Shown: positions 34,448-44,362 of the stretch, one piece after another
Position numbering within the stretch: the first letter of the stretch is position 1
How the letters are laid out: the number at the start of each line of letters is the position of its first letter
Assembly: GCF_030651185.1 (NCBI RefSeq)
Contig: NZ_JAUSCJ010000022.1
Span: 434,001-498,000, forward strand
Origin: Phenylobacterium sp.
GTDB taxonomy: Bacteria; Pseudomonadota; Alphaproteobacteria; Caulobacterales; Caulobacteraceae
Direction of reading: 5' to 3'
DNA length: 64,000 nucleotides
The notes under the pieces: generated by a model
The model's input: the letters and a program-made list of their open reading frames with translations, nothing else
Database searches by the model: none
Told to the model about the DNA's origin: nothing
Made by a program: the position numbers and the translations under genes

Positions 34448-35406
34448 CCTTCCACCAGCACCCGGGGCAGCTTGAAGCTGACGGTCTCGCGCACGGCGTC
34501 GACCTCCTCTACGGTGACGTCGAAGACCGCGCTGAGGGCTTCGATCACGCCCTGAACCAGGACTTCAGGGGCAGAGGCGCCGGCCGTGACGCCCACGGTC
34601 TGGGCGCCGTCGATCCAGGCGAGGTCCAGGAAGGACGCATCGTCGATCAGGTGGGCCTGGGCCACGCCTTCCCGCTTGGCGACTTCCACCAGCCGCACCG
34701 AGTTGGAGGAGTTGGCTGAACCCAGCACCAGCAGGACGTCGCTGCGCGCGGCCACGCTCTTCACCGCCTCCTGGCGGTTGGTGGTGGCGTAGCAGATGTC
34801 TTCCTTGTGCGGCGCCGAGATCTCCGGGAACCGCTCGCGCAGGGCCGCCACGATGGCGGCGGTGTCATCCACCGACAGCGTCGTCTGGGTGGCGAAGGCG
34901 ACATTGGTCGCGTCCTTCGGCGTGAAGGCGCGCGCGTCCTCCACGGTCTCGATCAGGGTCACGGCGCCGTCTGGCAGCTGGCCCATGGTGCCGACGACCT
35001 CGGGATGGCCGGCGTGGCCGATCAGCACGATCTCCATGCCCGCGTCGTAGTGGCGCTGGGCCTCAACGTGGACCTTGGAGACCAGCGGGCAGGTGGCGTC
35101 GAGATAGAGCATGTTGCGCGACTTGGCGTCGGCGGGCACCGACTTGGGCACGCCGTGGGCGGAGAACACCACCGGGCGGTCGGTAGGGCACTCGTCCAGT
35201 TCCTCGACGAAGATGGCGCCCAGCGCCTTCAGCCGGTCCACCACATGGCGATTGTGGACGATCTCGTGCCGCACATAGACCGGCGCGCCGTACTTTTCGA
35301 GCGTGCGCTCGACGATCTGGATGGCGCGGTCGACCCCGGCGCAGAATCCGCGAGGGGTTGCGAGCAGGACCTTCAGGGGGCGGCGGGCGCGAGTGGGATC
35401 GGACAT
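34444..35406 (-). CDS. ispH: 4-hydroxy-3-methylbut-2-enyl diphosphate reductase
   Basis: This 320-residue iron-sulfur enzyme makes IPP and DMAPP in the last step of the MEP isoprenoid pathway. The three cluster cysteines are C22 ([10 protein letters not shown]), C105 (DATCPLVSK) and C204 ([10 protein letters not shown]). The substrate-binding HEIVHN and SAHG motifs are also present. It is convergent with doc (stops overlap) and divergent from a secreted hypothetical gene. Confidence 0.96.
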   Translation of the reverse strand: MSDPTRARRPLKVLLATPRGFCAGVDRAIQIVERTLEKYGAPVYVRHEIVHNRHVVDRLKALGAIFVEELDECPTDRPVVFSAHGVPKSVPADAKSRNMLYLDATCPLVSKVHVEAQRHYDAGMEIVLIGHAGHPEVVGTMGQLPDGAVTLIETVEDARAFTPKDATNVAFATQTTLSVDDTAAIVAALRERFPEISAPHKEDICYATTNRQEAVKSVAARSDVLLVLGSANSSNSVRLVEVAKREGVAQAHLIDDASFLDLAWIDGAQTVGVTAGASAPEVLVQGVIEALSAVFDVTVEEVDAVRETVSFKLPRVLVEG

Positions 35407-35527
35407 GGCCCCAAACTAGGCGTCCGGAGCTTCCACCGCCAGCCGCGTTGCGGCCTCAATCGATAGCCAGTAGTACAGGGCCGACCGCGCGAACCTCCGC
35501 GCCCCGTTTCTCTGTCTGGACGACCCC

Positions 35528-36217
35528 ATGCGCCGTTCCCTTCTGCTCGCCGCCTGCGCCTTCATGGCCACCGCGATCGCCCTGCCCGAAATCGCCCTGG
35601 CCCAGGCCTCGCCTCGCCGCGACGAGCAGCGCCAGCAGCAGGAGGCGGCCAAGAAGAAGAAATCCAAGGAAGAGTGGAACAACGTCCAGGCGCCGCTGGC
35701 CGCCCTGCGCAACGCCGGGCCGTGCCCCTTCGTGAAGGTCCTCTACGACGCCGGCCGCTACATCGAGTTCAAGGACGCCAAGGAGGCCTCGGCCAACGTC
35801 GCCTACACCGGCGAGATCCAGGGCATCTCCGCCGGCTGCCAGTACAAGGACGACGAGCCGATCCAGGTCGAGATGGAAGTGCTGTTCGAGCTGGGCCGGG
35901 GTCCGCAGGCGGAGGGCTCGTCCAAGAGCTACCGCTACTGGGTGGCCGTGACGAAGCGCAACGAGGCGGTCATCGCCAAGCAGTACTTCGACCTGCCCAT
36001 CAGCTTCGGGCCCGGCCAGGACCGGGTCTACGCCACCGAGAAGATGGCCCAGATCACCATTCCGCGCGCCAAGGACACCACCAGCGGCGCCAATTTCGAG
36101 ATTCTGGTCGGCTTCGACGTGACGCCGCAGATGGCCGCCTTCAACCGTGACGGCAAACGCTTCCGGGTGAACGCAGGCTCCGCGGTCGCCGCCGCGGGGA
36201 CGACCGACCGTCAATGA
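35528..36217 (+). CDS. Secreted hypothetical protein upstream of argS
   Basis: This 229-residue protein has a signal peptide (about 1-25, ending near ALAQA), then a lysine/glutamine-rich stretch ([18 protein letters not shown]) and a beta-rich domain with two cysteines (in GPCPFV and AGCQYK). I do not recognise a named family; similar proteins appear in Caulobacterales beside argS. It overlaps argS by 4 bases (ATGA), so the two are coupled. Export to the periplasm is expected. Confidence 0.8.
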   Translation: MRRSLLLAACAFMATAIALPEIALAQASPRRDEQRQQQEAAKKKKSKEEWNNVQAPLAALRNAGPCPFVKVLYDAGRYIEFKDAKEASANVAYTGEIQGISAGCQYKDDEPIQVEMEVLFELGRGPQAEGSSKSYRYWVAVTKRNEAVIAKQYFDLPISFGPGQDRVYATEKMAQITIPRAKDTTSGANFEILVGFDVTPQMAAFNRDGKRFRVNAGSAVAAAGTTDRQ

Positions 36218-38013
36218 GCGATCTGAAACGGGGCCTGAGCGAAGCGGTCGCCGCCGCCTTCGCCGCCGCGGGCCTGCCGGCTGAACTCGGACGCGTGACG
36301 CCGTCCGACCGGCCCGATCTCGCGGATTTCCAATGCAATGGCGCGCTGGCCGCGGCCAAGACCGCGCGCCGCGATCCGCGTGAGATCGCCGCCGGCGTCA
36401 CCGCGACCCTGGCCGCCGATCCGCGCCTGTCGGCGGTGGAGATCGCGGGCCTGGGCTTCATCAACATGCGGGTCTCCGACACCGCGCTGTCGGAGCGCGC
36501 CAACGAGATCGCCGCCGATCCGCGTCTGGGCGCCAGTTCGGTCGCGGCCATGCGCCGGATTCTGGTGGACTATGCTGGCCCCAACGTGGCCAAGCCGATG
36601 CACGTCGGCCACCTGCGCTCTTCGATCATTGGCGAGGCCATCAAGCGCATCTATCGGTTCCGGGGCGACATGGTGGTGGGCGACGCCCACTTCGGCGACT
36701 GGGGCTACCAGATGGGCCTGCTGATCGGCGCGGTCATGGACGAGAATCCGTTCGTGAAGGCGCTGATGGAGCAGCTTAACGGCCGCACGACGCCGATCAC
36801 CTCGGAAGAGGAAAAGACCGCCTTCGCCGCCCTGGAGAGCCGGGTCAGCCTGGACGATCTCGACCGGCTCTATCCGGAGGCCGCCGCCAAGGGCAAGGCC
36901 GAGATCGAGTACCGGGAACGGGCACGCAAGCTGACGGCCGAGCTGCAGTCCAAGATGCCGGGTTACCACCTGCTGTGGCGCCACTTCGCCCGGGTGACCA
37001 AGGTCGCCCTGGAGCGGGACTTCCATGCCCTGGGCGTCGATTTCGACCTCTGGAAGGGCGAGAGCGACGTCGACGACCTGATCGCCCCCATGGTCAAGGA
37101 ACTGGACGACAAGGGCCTGCTGGTCGACGATCAGGGCGCCCGGATCATCCGGGTCGCCCGCCAGGGCGACAAGCGCGACCTGCCCCCCCTGCTGGTGGTG
37201 TCGTCCGAAGGCTCGGCCATGTACGGCACGACCGATCTGGCCACCGTGCTGGACCGCAAGACCAGCTTCGATCCCGACCACGTCCTCTATGTGGTGGATC
37301 AGCGTCAGGCCGACCACTTCGAGGTGGTGTTCCGCGCCGCCTACCTGGCCGGCTATGCGGCCGAGGGCAGCCTGGAGCACATCGGCTTCGGCACCATGAA
37401 CGGCATCGACGGCAAGCCCTTCAAGACCCGAGAGGGCGGGGTGTTGAAGCTGAACGACATGATCGAGATGACCCGCACCAAGGCGCGCGAACGGCTGCGG
37501 GAAGCTGATCTGGGCGCCGAGCTCGACCCCGACACCTTTGACGACACCGCCCACAAGGTGGCCGTTGCGGCCCTGAAGTTCGCCGACCTGCAGAACTTCC
37601 GCGGCACCTCCTACGTCTTCGACCTGGACCGCTTCTCCAGCTTCGAGGGCAAGACCGGCCCCTATCTGCTTTACCAGGCCGTGCGGGTGAAATCCCTGCT
37701 GCGCAAGGCGCAGGGCGAAGGGGTCAAGACCGGCCCGATCACCGTGGCGGACCCGGCTGAGCGGGACCTAGTGCTGCTGCTGGACGCCTTCGACCAGGCG
37801 CTGACCGACGCCTACGAAAAGCGCGCCCCGCACTTCGTGGCCGAGCATGCCTTCAAGCTGGCCCAGGCCTTCAGCCGCTTCTACGCCGCCTGCCCGATCC
37901 TCTCGGCCGAGCCGGTGTTGCGCGCCTCACGCCTGGCGCTCGCCGACACCACCCTGCGCCAGCTGGAGCAGGCCCTGGACCTGCTGGGCATCGCCGCGCC
38001 GGAGCGGATGTAG
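36214..38013 (+). CDS. argS: Arginyl-tRNA synthetase
   Basis: This 599-residue class I synthetase charges tRNA-Arg. It has the ArgRS additional N-terminal domain, the HIGH-equivalent [12 protein letters not shown] in the [11 protein letters not shown] block, the FKTREGG region in place of KMSK, and a C-terminal DALR anticodon-binding domain ending in [10 protein letters not shown]. It overlaps the preceding secreted protein gene. Confidence 0.97.
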   Translation: MSDLKRGLSEAVAAAFAAAGLPAELGRVTPSDRPDLADFQCNGALAAAKTARRDPREIAAGVTATLAADPRLSAVEIAGLGFINMRVSDTALSERANEIAADPRLGASSVAAMRRILVDYAGPNVAKPMHVGHLRSSIIGEAIKRIYRFRGDMVVGDAHFGDWGYQMGLLIGAVMDENPFVKALMEQLNGRTTPITSEEEKTAFAALESRVSLDDLDRLYPEAAAKGKAEIEYRERARKLTAELQSKMPGYHLLWRHFARVTKVALERDFHALGVDFDLWKGESDVDDLIAPMVKELDDKGLLVDDQGARIIRVARQGDKRDLPPLLVVSSEGSAMYGTTDLATVLDRKTSFDPDHVLYVVDQRQADHFEVVFRAAYLAGYAAEGSLEHIGFGTMNGIDGKPFKTREGGVLKLNDMIEMTRTKARERLREADLGAELDPDTFDDTAHKVAVAALKFADLQNFRGTSYVFDLDRFSSFEGKTGPYLLYQAVRVKSLLRKAQGEGVKTGPITVADPAERDLVLLLDAFDQALTDAYEKRAPHFVAEHAFKLAQAFSRFYAACPILSAEPVLRASRLALADTTLRQLEQALDLLGIAAPERM

Positions 38014-38037
38014 CCGCGCGCTCACGAAGGCCTCGAC

Positions 38038-38727
38038 TCACGCGGGGCCAGGTTCGGGAACGATGCGGCCGTCGAGCATGTGGATGCGGCGGTCGGCGGC
38101 GGCGGCGACACCCATGTCATGGGTCACGCAAACCACCGCGCGGCCCTCCTCGTGGGCGAGCCGCTGAAACTCCTCCACGATCAGCCGGGTGTTGGCGCTG
38201 TCCAGATTGCCGGTGGGCTCATCGCCAAGGATGATGGCGGGGTCATTGGCCAGCGCCCGGGCGATCGCCACCCGCTGGCGCTGTCCTCCGGACATCCGAT
38301 CGGGTCGACGGTGGGCCTCGCCCTTCAGACCCAGCTTCGCCAGCAGTTCGTGCGCCCGGTCGTCGGCCTGGCTCCGGCTGAGGCGGCCCAGGCGACGGAT
38401 CGGTAGGGCGACATTGGCCTCCGCGGTGAGCTCCGGCAGCAGGAAGTGGAATTGGAAGACAAAGCCGATGCGCTCCAGGCGCAGGTGTGTCCGTTCAGCG
38501 TCCGACAGGCCGTCGGTGAGGATTCCGTCGATCCGCACCGAGCCGGTGTCCGGGCGGTCGAGCAGACCCAGCAGATAGAGAAGTGAGGACTTCCCGCAGC
38601 CGGAAGGCCCGACCACGGCCACGAACTCCCCAGGCTGAATCTTCAGGCAGGCGTCGTCGACCAGGGTCACGGTCTCCGGGTCTATCAGCCGGCGCGTGAC
38701 GTGGGCGGTCTCGATCAGCGCCGTCAT
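38038..38727 (-). CDS. ABC transporter ATP-binding protein (MacB/LolD type)
   Basis: This 229-residue ATPase has Walker A GPSGCGKS, the signature MSGGQRQR, Walker B ILGDEPTGNLD and the switch histidine in CVTHDMG. Such proteins energise FtsX-like permeases. It overlaps the permease gene by 4 bases and is the last gene of a three-gene export operon read from 41113 leftward. Confidence 0.95.
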   Translation of the reverse strand: MTALIETAHVTRRLIDPETVTLVDDACLKIQPGEFVAVVGPSGCGKSSLLYLLGLLDRPDTGSVRIDGILTDGLSDAERTHLRLERIGFVFQFHFLLPELTAEANVALPIRRLGRLSRSQADDRAHELLAKLGLKGEAHRRPDRMSGGQRQRVAIARALANDPAIILGDEPTGNLDSANTRLIVEEFQRLAHEEGRAVVCVTHDMGVAAAADRRIHMLDGRIVPEPGPA

Positions 38728-39980
38728 GCGGCGCCCCGCAGGATATCGACGGGATCGACCCCGGCGGCCTTGCGGGCCGGAAGCCAGGCCGCGACCAGGG
38801 CCGAGGCTAGGGAGGCGGCGCCGGCGATCAGGTACTGTCGCAGGCCACGGTCCAGCGGTAGCTCCAGAGGCTTGCCCTGGACGGTGATTGGCAGGCGAGC
38901 CAGGACCTCCAGCAACACGCTGCCGAAGGCGAAGCCGACCAAGGCGCCGGCCACGCCCACCACCAGGCCCTCGATCAGGAACACCCCCTCAACGTCGCCC
39001 TCGGTGAACCCCATGGCCCGCAGGATGGCGATGTCCCGGCGCTTGTCGGTGACGCTGGTGGAGACAGAGGTGTAGATGCCGAAACTCGCCACCAGCAGGA
39101 TGGCCGCGATCACCGCGTACATGATGACATTGCGCACCACGAGCAGGTTGCGGATGTCGCGCGACCGCTCCTGCCAGGACACCCACTTGTAGCCCCAGCG
39201 GGCCTCAAGCGTCACCGCGACGCCCTCTGCCGCCTGGGGGTCGCCCAGCTTTATGTGCAGTTGGTTGACCACATTGGGGCGGGCGAACAGCACCTGGGCG
39301 GTGCGCAGCAGGCCGTAGGCGGCGTTGTCGCCGGCGTAGAAGCCGGCGCGGGCGTCCGGTTCGATCAGGGCCAGGATCCGCATGCGCTGGAGAACACCGG
39401 CCGAGGACGACACCAGCAGGGTGTCGCCCAGGCGCGCGCCGACCCGGTTGGCGAGGGGGCGCGAAATGATGATGCCGTCGGGCCGCGCCTCCAGGTCGGT
39501 CAGGTGGCCCCCGACCAGAGAGGCCTCGATCTTGGTCAGCTGACCCTCGATCCGCGGGTCGATTCCATTAAGCGAAAGGGGCTCTGTTCGGCCCGCGAAG
39601 CGCACCGCGACGGCGCCGGACAGCGAAGGCGCGGCCACGGCTCCCGGCTGGGTGCGCGCGGCGGCCAGCATGGCGGGCCAGTCCTTCAGGCCCCGGACCT
39701 CATCCTGGGGCCTCACGCCTCGAACCGCGACGGCGGCCTGAGGCCAGGCTGTCACGGCCGGCTGACGGGCGGGGTTGCGCTGCTCGTCCTGGACAATGAT
39801 GTGCGGCGCCGTGTCGATCAGGGTGCGAATGAAATCGGTCTGCGATCCGGTCATCATCCCCGACACCGCCAGGAAGAAGCCGACGCCAATGGCCACCCCC
39901 AGTATCGCCACCAGGGTCTGGCGCGTGCGAACCGCCAGGTGGGCGAAGGCGATCCCGGCCAGGACGCCGATCCCGTTCAT
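38724..39980 (-). CDS. ABC transporter permease (FtsX/MacB type)
   Basis: This 418-residue protein has an N-terminal membrane helix, a large periplasmic MacB-like domain (about 45-270) and three C-terminal helices, ending in the PARKAAGVDPVDILRG motif of MacB-type permeases. It overlaps both the ATPase and the HlyD-type adaptor genes by 4 bases, so the three are co-translated. The substrate is not evident; similar systems export lipids, peptides or antibiotics. Confidence 0.92.
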   Translation of the reverse strand: MNGIGVLAGIAFAHLAVRTRQTLVAILGVAIGVGFFLAVSGMMTGSQTDFIRTLIDTAPHIIVQDEQRNPARQPAVTAWPQAAVAVRGVRPQDEVRGLKDWPAMLAAARTQPGAVAAPSLSGAVAVRFAGRTEPLSLNGIDPRIEGQLTKIEASLVGGHLTDLEARPDGIIISRPLANRVGARLGDTLLVSSSAGVLQRMRILALIEPDARAGFYAGDNAAYGLLRTAQVLFARPNVVNQLHIKLGDPQAAEGVAVTLEARWGYKWVSWQERSRDIRNLLVVRNVIMYAVIAAILLVASFGIYTSVSTSVTDKRRDIAILRAMGFTEGDVEGVFLIEGLVVGVAGALVGFAFGSVLLEVLARLPITVQGKPLELPLDRGLRQYLIAGAASLASALVAAWLPARKAAGVDPVDILRGAA

Positions 39981-41113
39981 CGGCCGGGTTCCGGTCGTGG
40001 GGCGATGCGGTCGCCGTCCTTGAGGTCGGCGGGCGGGTCGAGCACCAGGCGCTCGCCGACCTTCACCCCTGCCAGCACCTCGGTACGTTCCGCGCCCTGG
40101 ACGCCCAGGGTGACCGCGCGGCGATGGACCCGTCCGCCGGCGGCGATCCAGACCGCGCCCTCGCGCAGGGACGGGGTCGGGACCAGGATGGCCGCGGGCC
40201 GCCTTGCGATCACCAGATTGGCTTCGACGGTCATGCCGGGTCGCAGCACCGTGGCGGGATCCAGGCTCAGCCGCGCGCGGAACACGCGCCCCGTGGCGTC
40301 GCCCTGGGGGGTGATTTCGGCGATGCGGGAGGCGAAGACCTGTCCTGGAAAGGCGTCGGCGCGGATCACCGCTTCCCTGCCCACGGCCAGCCGGCCAACA
40401 TCGCGCTCATCCACGCCGGCGGTCACCCGCAGGGCGCCGGGGACCGCCACCACGAAGAGAGGTACACCGGCCGCCGCCAGATCACCGGGCTCGGCCTCGC
40501 GGCGCAGAACCTGACCCGCGAAGGGCGCGCGAAGGCGGTAGTCTTCCAGCCGTACCCGGGCGCTGCGGGCCGCCTGCTGGGCGGCGTCCACCTGAGAGCG
40601 GGCGTCCTCATCGGCGGCGCGGGCGGCGAACCCGACGGCGTAGAGGCGCGCGATGCGCCGCGCCGCGGCGCGGGCCAGACCCGCCTGCGCCTCGAGTTGC
40701 AGGGCGGTGGCGGCCTGCGGACCATCCTCGAGCTGGGCCAGGGGCTGGCCTGCGGCGACCGCCTGGCCTTCGGTCACCAGAACCTGGCGAATCGGGGCGG
40801 TGACAACCGGTGCGATACGGGCCTGTCGGACATATTCGACGACCCCCGAGGCATAGACGGTGTCGACCGCTTCGCCGCGGGTGGCCGCGGCCAGGGTCAC
40901 CGGAAGCGGCCGCAGCAAAGCCCAGGCGGTCCCGGCAGCCGCGCCGAGGGCGGCGAGGAGGAGGGAGGCCGACAGCCAGGTTCGCCGACGCCGCTTGCGC
41001 AGGTCCCGGGCGGAGCCTGCGGCAGGGGATGGGGCGGGAGAGGTCTCGACGGCCAAGGGCGCCTCGGGGGGATGCACGCGCGGCCGGGGGGCTGGCCTAC
41101 CGGTGGGTCGCAC
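39977..41113 (-). CDS. RND/HlyD-type periplasmic adaptor of an ABC exporter
   Basis: This protein has a basic N-terminus, one membrane helix (about 47-66), a barrel-sandwich domain (APIRQVLVTEGQAVAAGQPLAQLED) and a coiled coil (about 135-190), then beta domains, as in MacA/HlyD adaptors. The first start in frame is GTG at 41113; GTG at 41077 or TTG at 41056 may be the real start. It links the permease to the outer membrane. It is divergent from the glycine riboswitch. Confidence 0.85.
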   Translation of the reverse strand: MRPTGRPAPRPRVHPPEAPLAVETSPAPSPAAGSARDLRKRRRRTWLSASLLLAALGAAAGTAWALLRPLPVTLAAATRGEAVDTVYASGVVEYVRQARIAPVVTAPIRQVLVTEGQAVAAGQPLAQLEDGPQAATALQLEAQAGLARAAARRIARLYAVGFAARAADEDARSQVDAAQQAARSARVRLEDYRLRAPFAGQVLRREAEPGDLAAAGVPLFVVAVPGALRVTAGVDERDVGRLAVGREAVIRADAFPGQVFASRIAEITPQGDATGRVFRARLSLDPATVLRPGMTVEANLVIARRPAAILVPTPSLREGAVWIAAGGRVHRRAVTLGVQGAERTEVLAGVKVGERLVLDPPADLKDGDRIAPRPEPGR

Positions 41114-41261
41114 GGCGCGCGGGGGCGGGGAATGATGCGGATCAAAGAGGCCGCTCGCCCCAGCCTGGCCGTCAGGCCGCCGGCTGGGACGGCAATCCTA
41201 CTAGTCCCGTCGCAGACGCGATCTGGCGCATTGACTCAGCCCGGGCCTTCGAACAGGTTCC

Positions 41262-41497
41262 GCCTCGACTCTCGCGGGAGAGACCGGGCCTCGAGCCCGG
41301 AGCCGAAGGCGCAACCGCCCCGGAAACGCTCAGGCAAACGGACCGCGAAGGCTGATGAACGCTGGAAAGTAGCGCCCCCTCGGGAGCGCTCGCCGAAGGA
41401 GCAAGGGGCTGTCCCACGATCGGGGCGACCTGAAATCTCTCAGGCCCAAGGACAGCGGGGGCAGGGCGACGGCGGAGCTTTTTCCGTCGGCGCCTGC
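41262..41497 (+). promoter_or_regulatory. Tandem glycine riboswitch with expression hairpin
   Basis: Two glycine aptamers lie in tandem before gcvT. Aptamer I (about 41270-41348) has GGGAGAGACC, GCCGAAGG and GCTCAGGCAAA; aptamer II (about 41359-41458) has GCCGAAGGAGCAA and ATCTCTCAGGCCC. Both show the conserved GCCGAAGG and CUCAGG elements of RF00504. A hairpin follows at 41461-41497 (GCAGG/CCTGC with CGACGG/CCGTCG), the likely expression platform before the gcvT ribosome-binding site GGAG. Glycine binding is expected to turn the operon on. Bases 41114-41261 should hold the promoters of both directions; I could not pick them out. Confidence 0.92.
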
Positions 41498-41520
41498 AAT
41501 CGTCAGCCGGAGTCTAACAC

Positions 41521-42633
41521 GTGTCCGATGAAGTCCTGAAGACCACCCCGCTCGCCGCCGCGCATGTGGAAGCCGGCGCGCGCATGGTGCCATTCGCCGG
41601 CTATTCCATGCCGGTCCAGTACAAGGACGGCGTGCTGAAGGAGCACCTCTGGACCCGCGAACACGCTGGCCTGTTCGACGTCTCCCACATGGGTCAGGCC
41701 CGGCTGCGGGGGGTCTCGCCGCTCTCGGCCTTCGAGGAGATCACGCCTGGCGACTTCATCGGCCTGAAGCCCGGCAAGCAGCGCTATTCGGTCCTGCTCA
41801 ACAAGAAGGGCGGGGTGATCGACGACCTGATGGCCGCGCGGCCCGACGACGATGGCCTGTTCGTGGTGGTCAACGGCGCCTGCAAGGACAACGACTTCAA
41901 GGTCATCGACAACGAGCTGGCCGGCCAGGTCACCATCGAGCGCCTGGAGAACCGCGCCCTGCTGGCGATCCAGGGTCCCGAGGCCGCCGCCGTCATTGGC
42001 CGCCACCTGCCCGCGGCCCTGCGCATGGTGTTCATGGATAGCCGCGCCATGCCGGGCTTCGGGACCAACATCCTGATCTCCCGCTCGGGCTATACCGGCG
42101 AGGATGGCTACGAAATCTCCGTGCCCAACCATCAGGCGCAGGCGATCTGGAACCTGTTGCTGGAGGACGAGCGCGTCCGCCCCATCGGCCTGGGCGCGCG
42201 GGACTCCCTGCGCCTGGAGGCCGGCCTGCCGCTCTATGGCCATGACGTCGACGAGACGGTCAGCCCCATCGAGGCCGACCTCGCCTTCGCCGTCTCGGTG
42301 AAGCGCCGCGACGCCCGCGACTTTCCCGGCGCGTCCCGCATCGCCAAGGAGTTGGCCGAGGGCCCCTCGCGCAAGCGGGTCGGCCTGAAGGTGCTGGAAG
42401 GCGCCCCGGCCCGAGAGGGCGCCGAGATCGCCGACGGTTCGGGCGCCGTGGTCGGTGTCGTCACCTCCGGCGGCTTCTCGCCGAGCCTGGGCTACCCCAT
42501 CGCCATGGGTTTCGTGCCGCCGGCCCTGGCCGCGCTCGGGACTCAGCTGAAGGTCATCGTCCGAGGCAAGCCGCAGGCCGCCGAGGTCGTGGCCATGCCC
42601 TTTGTTCCCACCCGCTACGTCCGCAAGATCTGA
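41521..42633 (+). CDS. gcvT: Glycine cleavage T protein (aminomethyltransferase)
   Basis: This 370-residue protein transfers the methylene group from the aminomethyl-lipoyl H protein to tetrahydrofolate. It begins [27 protein letters not shown] and carries LFDVSHMGQ and [11 protein letters not shown], all GcvT motifs. The GTG start at 41521 follows the riboswitch and a GGAG site. It heads gcvT-H-PA-PB. Confidence 0.96.
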   Translation: MSDEVLKTTPLAAAHVEAGARMVPFAGYSMPVQYKDGVLKEHLWTREHAGLFDVSHMGQARLRGVSPLSAFEEITPGDFIGLKPGKQRYSVLLNKKGGVIDDLMAARPDDDGLFVVVNGACKDNDFKVIDNELAGQVTIERLENRALLAIQGPEAAAVIGRHLPAALRMVFMDSRAMPGFGTNILISRSGYTGEDGYEISVPNHQAQAIWNLLLEDERVRPIGLGARDSLRLEAGLPLYGHDVDETVSPIEADLAFAVSVKRRDARDFPGASRIAKELAEGPSRKRVGLKVLEGAPAREGAEIADGSGAVVGVVTSGGFSPSLGYPIAMGFVPPALAALGTQLKVIVRGKPQAAEVVAMPFVPTRYVRKI

Positions 42634-42646
42634 GGAGATCACCCCT

Positions 42647-43012
42647 ATGCGTTTCACCAAGGATCACGAGTGGGTCGCGCTCGACGGCGACGTGGCCACC
42701 ATCGGCATCACTGCCTATGCCGCCGAACAGCTGGGCGACGTGGTGTTCGTCGAGACCCCTGAGATCGGTAAGACCGTGAAGGCCGGCGACGGCCTGGCGG
42801 TGGTGGAGAGCGTCAAGGCGGCCTCCGACGTCTACGCCCCCATCTCCGGTGAGGTGGTCGAAGCCAACACCGAACTGGGCGACGCGCCCGAGACGGTCAA
42901 CGCCGTGCCGGAATCGGGCGGCTGGTTCGCCAAGCTAAAGATCGCCGACAAGGGTCAGTACGACGCCCTGATGGACCGCGACGCCTACGAAACCTACCTC
43001 GGGACCCTGTAA
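42647..43012 (+). CDS. gcvH: Glycine cleavage H protein
   Basis: This 121-residue lipoyl protein shuttles the aminomethyl group between P, T and L proteins. The lipoylated lysine is in [11 protein letters not shown] at 42647 follows GAGGAG and gives the usual [10 protein letters not shown] start. It lies 13 bases behind gcvT. Confidence 0.96.
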   Translation: MRFTKDHEWVALDGDVATIGITAYAAEQLGDVVFVETPEIGKTVKAGDGLAVVESVKAASDVYAPISGEVVEANTELGDAPETVNAVPESGGWFAKLKIADKGQYDALMDRDAYETYLGTL

Positions 43013-43018
43013 GCACCC

Positions 43019-44362
43019 ATGCGCTATCTGCCCCTGACCCCGGCCGACCGGGCCGAGATGCTCGGTGTCATCGGCGCGGCCACCATCGATGACCTGTTCG
43101 TCGACGTGCCCCCCGCCGCCCGCAAGGCCGACCTCTTCGACCTGCCGCTGCACGCCGGGGAGATGGAGGTGGAGCGCGAGCTCTCCGCCCTGGCCGCCAG
43201 GAACCGTCCGGCCGGCGCCGGGCCGTTCTTCTGCGGGGCAGGGGCCTACAAGCACCACGTGCCGGCCACGGTGGATCACATCATCCAGCGGTCTGAGTTC
43301 CTCACCAGCTACACGCCCTACCAGCCGGAGATCGCCCAGGGCACCCTGCAGGTGCTGTTCGAGTTCCAGACCCAGGTGGCGGCCCTGACCGGCCTGGATG
43401 TGGCCAATGCGTCGATGTACGACGGCTCCACCGCCTGCGCCGAGGCGGTGATGATGGCCCAGCGGGTCACCCGCCGGAAGAAGGCGGTGCTCTCGGGCGG
43501 CCTGCACCCGCACTATGCGGCGGTCACCCAGACCATCGCCCATGCCGAGGGCATGGACATCACCCGCCAGGCCGTGGCCATCGACGCCGAGGCCGCCGTG
43601 CTCTCGGCCATCGACGCGCAGACAGCCTGTGTCGTGGTCCAGACCCCCAACGTGTTTGGCGTCGTCACCGACGTGAGCAAGATCGCCGAGGCGGCGCACG
43701 CCGCCGGCGCCCTGCTGATCGTGGTGACCACCGAGGCGGTCTCCTACGGCCTGCTGAAGTCGCCCGGCGAGATGGGCGCGGACATCGCCGTGGGCGAGGG
43801 CCAGTCCATCGGCGTCGGCCTGAACTATGGCGGCCCCTATGTCGGTCTCTTCGCGGCGCGTGAGAAGTTCGTGCGCCAGATGCCGGGGCGGCTCTGCGGC
43901 GAGACCGTGGACGCCGACGGCGCGCGGGGCTTCGTGCTGACTCTCTCGACCCGCGAGCAGCATATCCGCCGCGAGAAGGCGACATCCAACATCTGCACCA
44001 ACTCCGGGCTCTGCGCCCTGGCCTTCACCATCCACATGACCCTGCTGGGGGAGCGCGGCCTGCGCGAACTGGCGGCCCTGAACCACAGTCGGGCCCGCGA
44101 GCTGCGCGAGGCGCTCGCCGCCGTGCCCGGGGTGGAGATCCTGTCGCCGCGCTTCTTCAACGAGTTCGCGATCCGCGTTCCGGGCAAGGCCACCGAGGTC
44201 GTCGAGGCCCTGCTGGCCGACGGGGTGGTGGCCGGGGTGCCCTTCAGCCGTCTCGATCCCAAGGCCGGGATGGACGACGTCCTGCTGGTGGCCGCCACCG
44301 AGACCACGACGCGCGATGATATCGCCGCCTTCGCCAAGGCTCTGAAGGGGAGGACCGCCTGA
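43019..44362 (+). CDS. gcvPA: Glycine dehydrogenase subunit 1 (P protein, N-terminal half)
   Basis: This 447-residue protein is the first half of the PLP-dependent glycine decarboxylase, encoded as two genes here. [19 protein letters not shown] and [24 protein letters not shown] are family motifs. Its stop overlaps the start of gcvPB by one base, so the halves are made in equal amounts. Confidence 0.96.
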   Translation: MRYLPLTPADRAEMLGVIGAATIDDLFVDVPPAARKADLFDLPLHAGEMEVERELSALAARNRPAGAGPFFCGAGAYKHHVPATVDHIIQRSEFLTSYTPYQPEIAQGTLQVLFEFQTQVAALTGLDVANASMYDGSTACAEAVMMAQRVTRRKKAVLSGGLHPHYAAVTQTIAHAEGMDITRQAVAIDAEAAVLSAIDAQTACVVVQTPNVFGVVTDVSKIAEAAHAAGALLIVVTTEAVSYGLLKSPGEMGADIAVGEGQSIGVGLNYGGPYVGLFAAREKFVRQMPGRLCGETVDADGARGFVLTLSTREQHIRREKATSNICTNSGLCALAFTIHMTLLGERGLRELAALNHSRARELREALAAVPGVEILSPRFFNEFAIRVPGKATEVVEALLADGVVAGVPFSRLDPKAGMDDVLLVAATETTTRDDIAAFAKALKGRTA

